Notes under the pieces: model-generated | What the model was told of the DNA's origin: nothing | What the model saw: the letters and a program-made list of their open reading frames with translations, nothing else | Database searches by the model: none | Shown here: piece by piece, positions 5,335-10,845 of the stretch | Numbering within the stretch: position 1 is the first letter of the stretch | Layout: the number at the start of each line of letters is the position of its first letter | Program-made: the position numbers and the translations under genes | Source: Embleya sp040605455 | Lineage (GTDB): Bacteria > Actinomycetota > Actinomycetes > Streptomycetales > Streptomycetaceae | Length of the DNA stretch: 10,845 nucleotides | Assembly: GCF_040605455.1 (NCBI RefSeq) | Contig: NZ_JBEXCV010000224.1 | Coordinates: forward strand, 1-10,845 | Reading direction: 5' to 3'

Positions 5335-5916
5335 TCAGGACGCTCGGAGGCCGTGCAGCAGGGTATCGACGACGACGTCCGCGGCCTGTGCGGGAGTCAG
5401 CCCGGGCATTTGCCGGGAGGCCAGGAGCATGAGTTGGGACAGTACGGTGCTTGCCCACCCTTCCGGGAGCCCGGGGCGCAGGAGTTCCTCGTCGGTGGCG
5501 CGTTCGAGGAAGACGTCGACCTCGCGGACGGCGGTGTCACGCCGGGCGCGGACGGTGTCGTCGGCGAGCATGAGGGTGAGGTCGACGGGCCAGGTGCGGT
5601 TGACGCCGATGATGTTCTCGACATAGCGGTGCAAGGCGACGGCGACGGGGGCCTCGCGCAGCCGGGCGTCCTCGATGGACCGCTCGATGGCGGTGAGACG
5701 GGATGCGTGGATGGCCGTGAGCAGGTCCTCGCGGGAGGCGAACCGCCGGTAGACCGTACGCCGGTCCACGCCCGCCTCGGCGGCGATGTTCGCGATGCTC
5801 GCGCCGGGGTCGGCGGCGAGCATGCGCGCCCCGGTGGTCAGGACGGCTTCCAGATTGCGTGCTGCGTCGGCTCTCACCGCCCCGATTCTAGCGGCGAAAA
5901 GTGGAACCTTGGGCAT
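5335..5916 (-). CDS. TetR/AcrR-family transcriptional regulator
   Basis: The 193-residue protein has the typical TetR N-terminal DNA-binding domain. RADAARNLEAVLTTGARMLA (about residues 15-34) is followed by the helix-turn-helix SIANIAAEAGVDRRTVYRRF and then ASREDLLTAI. The C-terminal about 120 residues form the variable helical ligand and dimer domain. Such proteins repress their own gene and neighbours until a ligand binds. A 16-bp inverted repeat lies 38 bases upstream (5954-5969) and is the natural autoregulatory site. The ATG at 5916 gives a usual-length protein. The GTG at 5877 (VRADAARN) is an alternative start, since the first 13 codons have atypical third bases. The neighbouring hydrolase and dehydrogenase genes are plausible targets, by position only. 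Confidence 0.9.
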   Translation of the reverse strand: MPKVPLFAARIGAVRADAARNLEAVLTTGARMLAADPGASIANIAAEAGVDRRTVYRRFASREDLLTAIHASRLTAIERSIEDARLREAPVAVALHRYVENIIGVNRTWPVDLTLMLADDTVRARRDTAVREVDVFLERATDEELLRPGLPEGWASTVLSQLMLLASRQMPGLTPAQAADVVVDTLLHGLRAS

Positions 5917-5953
5917 CTAGTGCCGCTCGGTGGTGCAGCAATATCCATTAAAC

Positions 5954-5969
5954 GCTACATCTTTGTAGC
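5954..5969. promoter_or_regulatory. Candidate TetR operator
   Basis: GCTACA and TGTAGC are perfect 6-base arms around TCTT. The repeat lies in an AT-rich patch of otherwise GC-rich DNA, 38 bases before the tetR start. Size, symmetry and position fit a TetR operator. A TTTAAT-like -10 lies next to it on the minus strand. Confidence 0.5.
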
Positions 5970-6136
5970 AGATAGTTGGATGATGCTTGCACCGCTGCGT
6001 CACGGCGGGCGGACCACCTGCCGCCCTTCAGGCAAGGGACCGGGGTGAAGACATGCCGCGGATGATTGCGACGGTCAGCCGTATCGGTGTCGCCCGTGGG
6101 CGGCGAGAGCCTTGGTCCCGCCGCCGCCGTCGGCGT

Positions 6137-6154
6137 GGGGTGGGGTGGGGTGGG
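6137..6154 (+). other. G-quadruplex motif touching the hydrolase stop codon
   Basis: Four G-tracts (GGGG, GGGG, GGGG, GGG) are separated by single T bases and end directly before the reverse-complement stop at 6155. This is the shortest-loop, most stable type of G4 consensus. It lies on the template strand of the hydrolase gene. A role in stopping polymerase is inferred. Confidence 0.6.
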
Positions 6155-7006
6155 TCAGCGGACGGTAGTGCGGGCGGCTCGTTCGATGACGTCGGCGACG
6201 AGGCGTGGGTGGGAGACGGCGACCGAGTGGGATGCTGCGACCTCGGTGATGTGCGCGTGGGCGCGGTCGGCCATGAAGCGTTGCACGGAGGCGGGGATGT
6301 TGAGGTCCTGGGTGGTGACGATGTCCCAGCTGGGGATGGTCCTCCACGCGGCCGTGGTGGCCTTCTCTGCCAAGGCGGCCTGGGCGATGGGGCGTTGTTC
6401 GGCGGCCATGCGGGCTGCCTGCCGTGCGGGGACGTCGGCGGCGAACTGCCGGCGGAACTTGTCCTGCCGGATGTACAGATCGGTGGCGGTGGTGCCGTCG
6501 GCCTGCCGGTAGGTGACCGGGTCGAGGGCGTCGGGGAGGGTTGAGCCCGGGAACTTGTTGGTGAGTTCCAGGGCGGTTTCACCGGGGGCGGGCAGGAAGG
6601 CGGCGACGTAGACGAGGGCCTTGACCTCGGGGTCGTCGGTCGCCGCCTCGCTGATGACGTTGCCACCGTACGAGTGGCCGACGAGGATCTTGGGGCCCTT
6701 GACGTGGTCGAGGACGGTCCGCAGGGCGGCCGCGTCGGCGGCGGGGCCGCGCAGCGGGTTGGCGGCGGCGACGACCGGGTACCCGTCGGCGCGCAGGTCG
6801 TCGATGACACCGTTCCAGCTGGAGCCGTCGGCGAAGGCGCCGTGTTCCAGGACGATGGTCGGCTTGGCGTGTCGGTCGGCCTTGGCGGTCTCGGTTGCGC
6901 CGTTGGCGGTGCCGCCGAGGGCGAACGCGCCGAGCGCGAGACCTGCTGTGAGTGTCGAGACCACACCCGTCACCAGTTGCTTGCGTCGACCCTTGATGCT
7001 CATCAC
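6155..7006 (-). CDS. Secreted serine alpha/beta hydrolase (esterase-like)
   Basis: The 283-residue protein starts with a basic segment and a hydrophobic stretch (about residues 11-36, LVTGVVSTLTAGLALGAFAL) typical of a Sec-type signal peptide. The mature part is an alpha/beta-hydrolase fold: HGAFADGSSW (oxyanion-hole loop, about 55-64), the nucleophile elbow GHSYGG with Ser112, a probable acid Asp234 in VTTQD, and His260 in AASHSVAVSHP. The sequence resembles the small esterase family with HGAFADGSSW...GHSYGG...SHP, whose members hydrolyse ester or amide bonds. The substrate cannot be read from sequence. Start choice is between the GTG at 7006 and the ATG at 7003; GAGAGGGG upstream serves either. 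A long inverted repeat and a TTGACA box lie upstream (7058-7111). Confidence 0.88.
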   Translation of the reverse strand: MMSIKGRRKQLVTGVVSTLTAGLALGAFALGGTANGATETAKADRHAKPTIVLEHGAFADGSSWNGVIDDLRADGYPVVAAANPLRGPAADAAALRTVLDHVKGPKILVGHSYGGNVISEAATDDPEVKALVYVAAFLPAPGETALELTNKFPGSTLPDALDPVTYRQADGTTATDLYIRQDKFRRQFAADVPARQAARMAAEQRPIAQAALAEKATTAAWRTIPSWDIVTTQDLNIPASVQRFMADRAHAHITEVAASHSVAVSHPRLVADVIERAARTTVR

Positions 7007-7057
7007 GACAAACCCCTCTCAGGCATTTCGACAGTGCGCGAGCCGACCTTGCCGACT

Positions 7058-7111
7058 TTCGTCACTGCCCTGACTGGTGACGAAGCTGTCATGTGCTTCA
7101 TCACCTGTCAA
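7058..7111 (-). promoter_or_regulatory. Operator-like repeat cluster upstream of the serine hydrolase
   Basis: TGACTGGTGACGAAGC (7071-7086) and GCTTCATCACCTGTCA (7095-7110) are 16-base arms with two mismatches around 8 bases. TTCGTCAC (7058-7065) is a third, inverted half-site matching GTGACGAA at 7077-7084. On the minus strand a perfect TTGACA (7111-7106) lies at the edge, although no good -10 follows. The repeated GGTGACGAAG half-site suggests cooperative regulator binding over the promoter. Confidence 0.45.
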
Positions 7112-7638
7112 GCCGGTGACTATGAGCAGGGGTAGGGCCGGCAGTGGATGGGTGAGGCGTCTGCGGCCGGATCGCAACCGACCGGCAGGACGACGGCATG
7201 GACGTGCCCGAACGGGCGTCTGCCCGGGCGCGACCGGACCCGGACATACGCGCGGAACGGGAAGGACGACGTCCTCCCCGTTCCGGACGTACGCGCGTCG
7301 GCACACACGTATCCCTGTTCCGGTTCCCGGGCCGGATCGCATTCGGCCGACCCCGATAGGGCATGCCGTGATCCGGTCGGTCGCATGTCGACCTCGCCAC
7401 GTCGTTTCGCGTGGCGTTCCCGAATCCCGCCGGCCCGGATCGCTCGCGTCACCTTGCCCATGGATCCCGCACGACGGCGTCGGCCAGGGCCGTCGCGCAG
7501 CCGGAGAGCATCCGCCCCCTTCTCCGGACTCGCCACACGGGCGTCACCCCGCCACGCCGGACCTGGTCATCCGGTCGAAGGACACCGCCATGTGCACGGC
7601 GTCGGAGGTCTCGGCCGAGGAGGTTGCCTGCCGCGGCG
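7112..7638. other. Long gene-free region between the two hydrolase genes
   Basis: Several long open frames exist on both strands, but their translations are low-complexity R/G/P-rich sequences with no recognisable domain. No intact gene is supported. The stretch contains the hairpin and direct repeats at 7241-7297, and other short palindromes such as CTCGGCCGAG near the 3' end of the minus-strand hydrolase. It may be decayed coding DNA. Confidence 0.5.
7254..7284. terminator. Long hairpin, possible bidirectional terminator
   Basis: The arms GGAACGGGAAGGACG and CGTCCTCCCCGTTCC pair at 14 of 15 positions around a single A. It lies about 350 bases past the minus-strand epoxide-hydrolase-like gene and before the promoter of the next one. 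Termination or processing of that transcript is possible. Near-identical direct repeats on both sides (7241-7254 and 7284-7297) also leave open a mobile or protein-binding origin. Confidence 0.35.
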
Positions 7639-8712
7639 CTAGAGGTGATCGACGTCGACGACGGCCTGGGCGAAGACGCTGGGCGCTTCCTGCGGCAGGT
7701 TGTGGCCGATGTTCACGATGGTGCGGTGGTTGTAGGGACCGGTGAAGTGGTGGCGGTAGCCGGAGCCGTCGCCGGGTGGTGCGGTGAAGGGGTCGAGGGC
7801 GGCGTCGAGGGTGATGGTGGGGACGCCGATGGTGGGGACCGCGGCGAGTTGCCTCTCGTATCGGTCGTAGCGGCGCTCACCCGCGATGAGGCCGATGCGC
7901 CAGCGGTAGTTGTAGAGCACGATGGAGGCGTAGTCGGGGTTTTTGAATGCCTCGGCGGTGCGCGCGAACGTGGCGTCGTCGAAGTTCCAGTTGGGGGAGA
8001 CGAGGGTCCACACGTAGCGGCACAACGCGATGCGTTGGGTCTCGTTCTCCATGGTTTTCTTGCCGCGTTCGCTCGCGAAGTACCACTGGTACCACCAGTT
8101 GTGCTCGACGGCGGGGGCGGCGGGTTCCAGTTGCGACTTGACGTTGGTGATGACGTAACCGCTGGTGGAGACGAGGGACTTGACGCGCTCGGGCCACAGG
8201 GCGGCGATGACGTCGGCGGTGCGCGAGCCCCAGTCGAAGCCGGCGAAGACCGCCTTCTGGATCCTGAGGGCGTCCATCATGGCGATGATGTCGAGGGCGA
8301 AGGCGGACTGCTCGGCGTTGCGGGGGGTGTGGCGGGAGAGGAAGCGGGTGCTGCCGTGGCCGCGGAGATAGGGAACGATGACGCGGTAGCCCAGGTCGGC
8401 GAGGAGCGGCGCGACGTCGACGTAGCTGTGGATGTCGTAGGGCCAGCCGTGCAGCAGGATGACGACCGGACCGTGGGCGGGACCCGCCTCGGCGTAGCCG
8501 ATGTCCAGGAGGCCGGCCTTCACCTGCTTGAGCGTGGGGAAGCCCGTGTGGGTGCCGGGGACGATGGCGGGCACGGTGGGAACGGGTGAGCCGCTCGACT
8601 GGGCGGACGCGGTTGTGGCTGATGCCTCGGTCGTCAGGCCGGACAGCGAGAACGTGGCGGCCGCGCCGGTGCCCAAGCCGACGGCCTTGCTGAAGGTGCG
8701 CCTGTTGATCAT
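7639..8712 (-). CDS. Tat-exported alpha/beta hydrolase, epoxide-hydrolase-like
   Basis: The 357-residue protein begins with a twin-arginine signal (NRRTFSKAVG, Arg4-Arg5) followed by a hydrophobic stretch to about residue 26, so it is exported folded. The catalytic domain has HGWP (88-91), the oxyanion motif of epoxide hydrolases and haloalkane dehalogenases, and the nucleophile elbow GFDWGS, in which Asp160 replaces the usual Ser. The catalytic His337 lies in GHNLPQEAP. The second acid may be Asp303 or Asp307 in TLDAALDPF. Asp nucleophile with HGWP and a Tyr-rich cap (WWYQWYF) fits epoxide hydrolase better than esterase; haloalkane dehalogenase is less likely. The ATG at 8712 has GGAGG six bases upstream. 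It is divergent from the aldehyde dehydrogenase gene. Confidence 0.87.
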   Translation of the reverse strand: MINRRTFSKAVGLGTGAAATFSLSGLTTEASATTASAQSSGSPVPTVPAIVPGTHTGFPTLKQVKAGLLDIGYAEAGPAHGPVVILLHGWPYDIHSYVDVAPLLADLGYRVIVPYLRGHGSTRFLSRHTPRNAEQSAFALDIIAMMDALRIQKAVFAGFDWGSRTADVIAALWPERVKSLVSTSGYVITNVKSQLEPAAPAVEHNWWYQWYFASERGKKTMENETQRIALCRYVWTLVSPNWNFDDATFARTAEAFKNPDYASIVLYNYRWRIGLIAGERRYDRYERQLAAVPTIGVPTITLDAALDPFTAPPGDGSGYRHHFTGPYNHRTIVNIGHNLPQEAPSVFAQAVVDVDHL

Positions 8713-8824
8713 ATGAAACCTCCGTTGTGCGTTGGCGGTGATCGGCCCGACCCCGGGGAAGCCTCGCGCTCGAACGGCGGTACGCGGTCACCGCGGTTCG
8801 TGACGCGACGACCCCGCGCACAGT

Positions 8825-8844
8825 CTTGTCACCTGGCGAACAAG
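8825..8844. promoter_or_regulatory. Inverted repeat upstream of the epoxide-hydrolase-like gene
   Basis: CTTGT and ACAAG are separated by ten bases, 113 bases before the hydrolase start. The half-site context resembles that of the repeat cluster at 7058-7111, hinting at a shared regulator. Evidence is weak. Confidence 0.25.
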
Positions 8845-9105
8845 CGACGCGAGGATGGTTCCCGTGACCCGACAGCGGGTGGAGGCTGATTCCTCCCGCG
8901 ACCCGGACCGGCGCCACACACCTTCCTCTTCGGTGAAGCGGGGACACATCAGTCATATGACGGTCCGAAGCGCTCGACGACGGCTGCCTTCCGGAGCACC
9001 CGGCCTGCTCGATCGCGATGGGCGGGATGGGCCAATGGTGTTGGGAGGTCCTGGCGGCTGGCGAACCACCGGTGGCAGGCAGGCGCACCCCGCCGTGAAA
9101 CATCA

Positions 9106-9135
9106 TTGACATACAAGCACGAGCGTGTGTAGATA
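9106..9135 (+). promoter_or_regulatory. Probable promoter of the aldehyde dehydrogenase gene
   Basis: A perfect TTGACA (9106-9111) is followed after 18 bases by TAGATA (9130-9135), in an AT-richer stretch. This is a housekeeping-type actinobacterial promoter. Transcription would start near 9142, giving a leader of about 60 bases. TGTAG (9128-9132) and CTACA (9149-9153) form a spaced inverted repeat over the -10 and start site, where a repressor could act. Confidence 0.6.
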
Positions 9136-9201
9136 TGGAATGAAAGTGCTACAGTCAAGTGGCAATTAGGGATTGCTCGAAGGAACCGAAAGAGGAAGCA
9201 C

Positions 9202-10644
9202 ATGATCACCTACGACCGGCTTTTCATCGGAGGCTCCTGGGTTCAGCCGAGCAACCCGACCCTGCTCGACATCGCCTCGCCGCACGACCGGTCGGTGATC
9301 GGCCGAGCGGCGCAGGCGCGGTCGGCGGACGTCGACCGAGCGGTGGCCGTGGCGCGGGCGTCGTTCGAGGCGGGCGTGTGGCGGCTGACCCCGCCGGCGA
9401 AGCGCATCGCGGTCCTGCGGCGGTTCAACGCGCTGCGTCAGGAGAACGCGGAGAACATCGCACACCTGATCTCGCTGGAGAACGGTTCGGCGGGATGGTT
9501 CACCCGGGCCGGGCAGCCGGGCCTGACCCGGCAGGCCAACGCCTACCTGAAGGCGGCGGAAGAGTTCGGCTGGGAGGAGACCCTGGTGCCCGCCGACCCG
9601 GAGTCCCCGGTGCGCAGTGTGGTGCGACGTGAGGCGGTCGGCGTCGTGGCCGCGGTGATCCCGTGGAACTCGCCGTTCTCCTCGGCCACTTCGAAGATCA
9701 TCCCGGCCCTGCTCGCCGGCAACTCGGTGATCCTCAAGGTGTCACCGGAGAACTCGCTGAGCATGGGCTTCCTGGCCGAGTTGCTGGAACGGGTGGGCCT
9801 GCCGGAGGGTGTGATCAGCGTCCTGCCGACCGACCGGGAGACCAGTGAGCACCTGGTGTCGCACCCGGACGTCGACAAGGTCGCGTTCACCGGTTCGACG
9901 CGCGCGGGCCGCCGCATCGCCTCGATCGCGGGCGAGCAACTCAAGCGGGTCAGCCTGGAGTTGGGCGGCAAGTCCGCTGCGGTCATCCTGGCGGACGCCG
10001 ACATCGCCCGGGCCGTCGCGGGCTTGAAGTTCGCCTCCCTGCTCAACAACGGGGAATCGTGCATCGCGCAGACGAGGATCCTGGCCCCGCGCAGTCGGTA
10101 CGAGGAGGTCGTGACCGCGGTGAAGGAAATGGTGGAGTCCCTGAGGGTGGGCGACCCGAGCGACCCCGACACGTTCATCGGCCCGATGATCCGCCCCGAC
10201 CAACAGGAGCGGGTACGCCGATACATCCGGCTCGGCATCGAGGAGGGCGCCCGCCTGGTCACCGGCGGTCCGCAGATCCCCGAGGGCCTGGAGCAGGGCA
10301 ACTACGTCACACCCACCGTATTTGCCGATGTCGACAACTCCATGTGCATCGCGCAGGAGGAGATCTTCGGCCCGGTCCTGGTCGTCATCGCCTACGACGA
10401 CGAGGACGACGCCGTCCGCATCGCCAACGACTCCGAGTACGGACTCTCCGGCGGCGTCTGGTCCTCCGACGAGGCCCACGCCCTGGACGTCGCCCGCCGC
10501 ATCCGCACCGGCACCGTCACGATCAACGGCGCCTCCGTGGCCTTCGACGGCCCGTTCGGTGGCTTCAAGGCCAGCGGCATCGGCCGTGAGTACGGCACGG
10601 TCGGCCTCGGCACCTACACCGAGTACAAGACCATCACCGTCTGA
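9202..10644 (+). CDS. NAD(P)-dependent aldehyde dehydrogenase
   Basis: The 480-residue protein is of full family length. It has IPWNSPF with Asn156 (oxyanion), LKVSPE with Lys179 (cofactor), FTGSTRAGR (Rossmann glycine turn), ELGGKSA with general base Glu253, NNGESC with catalytic Cys287, EEIFGPV with Glu387 and Phe389, and the C-terminal GPFGGFKASGIGREYG. All catalytic residues of the aldehyde dehydrogenase superfamily are present, so it should oxidise an aldehyde to an acid in the cytoplasm. The substrate is not predictable from this sequence. A purine-rich GAGGAAG lies upstream of the ATG. It is transcribed alone from the promoter at 9106-9135, divergently from an exported epoxide-hydrolase-like enzyme. 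That supports a shared catabolic role without proving it. Confidence 0.95.
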   Translation: MITYDRLFIGGSWVQPSNPTLLDIASPHDRSVIGRAAQARSADVDRAVAVARASFEAGVWRLTPPAKRIAVLRRFNALRQENAENIAHLISLENGSAGWFTRAGQPGLTRQANAYLKAAEEFGWEETLVPADPESPVRSVVRREAVGVVAAVIPWNSPFSSATSKIIPALLAGNSVILKVSPENSLSMGFLAELLERVGLPEGVISVLPTDRETSEHLVSHPDVDKVAFTGSTRAGRRIASIAGEQLKRVSLELGGKSAAVILADADIARAVAGLKFASLLNNGESCIAQTRILAPRSRYEEVVTAVKEMVESLRVGDPSDPDTFIGPMIRPDQQERVRRYIRLGIEEGARLVTGGPQIPEGLEQGNYVTPTVFADVDNSMCIAQEEIFGPVLVVIAYDDEDDAVRIANDSEYGLSGGVWSSDEAHALDVARRIRTGTVTINGASVAFDGPFGGFKASGIGREYGTVGLGTYTEYKTITV

Positions 10645-10845
10645 GGCATGCAAGGTCGGCGGAACCCGGCTGCGGCGACCACAGGGAACATGGCACACCG
10701 GAACCGCCGACGGCGGCAGCCGGCGCGACCCCCTGCCGCGGGCACGGCGTTCCCGGCGCCGGGTCCAGGGTTTCGAGGCATGCCGCCCACCCTGTCCCAG
10801 CTACGGAGCGCAGGCGGGGGGCCGTCGGACCCCAATGGGTCCTAC
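10645..10845. other. Non-coding DNA downstream of aldehyde dehydrogenase
   Basis: No credible gene starts here before the window ends. A short frame on the minus strand is low-complexity and not supported. Confidence 0.5.
10827..10842 (+). terminator. Hairpin downstream of aldehyde dehydrogenase
   Basis: GGACCC and GGGTCC pair perfectly around CAAT at the window edge, about 180 bases after the stop. No T-tract can be seen, because only three bases follow before the window ends. It may be a terminator for this gene or for a gene beyond the window. Confidence 0.35.

Larger units (their letters stand above)
5917..6154. other. Intergenic region between serine hydrolase and tetR
   Basis: No gene is seen. 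It holds the tetR promoter region, including an AT-richer stretch (5940-5985) with the inverted repeat at 5954-5969, and a G-quadruplex motif (6137-6154) at the end of the hydrolase gene. Confidence 0.5.
8713..9201. other. Divergent intergenic region between epoxide-hydrolase-like and aldehyde dehydrogenase genes
   Basis: No gene is supported. It contains the dehydrogenase promoter (9106-9135), a perfect palindrome GTCATATGAC (8952-8961) and an inverted repeat CTTGT/ACAAG at 8825-8844. The minus strand of that repeat, CAGGTGACAAG, resembles the GGTGACGAAG half-sites upstream of the other hydrolase. At nearly 490 bases it has room for separate control of both genes. Confidence 0.5.

Noticed and set aside
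7077..7745. Overlapping long frames between the two hydrolase genes
   Set aside because: Open on several frames at once, R/G/P-rich, without motifs or ribosome sites; the frames exist because stop codons are rare at this GC content.
7411..8589. 392-residue plus-strand frame opposite the epoxide-hydrolase-like gene
   Set aside because: Its G/V/D-rich translation is a shadow of the minus-strand gene, which has a Tat signal, HGWP and a full catalytic set.
9742..10698. 318-residue minus-strand frame under the aldehyde dehydrogenase
   Set aside because: Antisense shadow; the plus strand carries all catalytic residues of the dehydrogenase family.

Overview
The window is high-GC DNA with strong third-position GC bias, GTG/TTG starts and purine-rich ribosome sites. 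This points to an actinomycete of the Streptomyces type. That placement is inferred from composition and gene families, not from any marker gene.

The left half (1-4930) is a pile-up of mobile DNA. Positions 1-94 look like the end of an IS3-family element reading off the window on the minus strand. Positions 210-856 are the broken 3' part of a TniA/Mu-type DDE transposase. A transposon right end at 3738 probably belongs to the same element. Into the stretch between them a second element has inserted (983-3569). It has TGTCC...GGACA ends, repeated end motifs and a perfect 5-bp target duplication, AGCTG, on both sides. It carries no transposase. Its cargo is an intact ECF sigma factor and a translationally coupled membrane protein (likely its anti-sigma factor), followed by a strong hairpin, plus two frameshifted small genes, one racP-like. 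A third element of the same end family (3740-4930, 1191 bp) starts one base after the 3738 right end. Its only gene encodes a TPR-repeat protein. Both cargo elements are probably mobilised in trans by a TniA-type transposase. They are the most unusual content of the window.

The right half (4931-10845) looks like ordinary accessory chromosome. On the minus strand, in order of transcription, are: a Tat-exported epoxide-hydrolase-like alpha/beta hydrolase (8712-7639), a secreted serine alpha/beta hydrolase (7006-6155), a TetR-family regulator (5916-5335) and a small unknown protein (5304-4945). On the plus strand, divergent from the first hydrolase, is an aldehyde dehydrogenase (9202-10644) with a good TTGACA/TAGATA promoter. 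The two exported hydrolases could open or cleave an external compound, the dehydrogenase could oxidise an aldehyde derived from it, and the TetR protein could sense the substrate. This pathway link is inferred from position only.

Sequence-level signals include inverted-repeat operator candidates upstream of tetR and of the serine hydrolase, a four-tract G-quadruplex motif touching the serine hydrolase stop codon, a strong hairpin flanked by direct repeats at 7241-7297, and a hairpin after the aldehyde dehydrogenase. No rRNA, tRNA or CRISPR array was seen.
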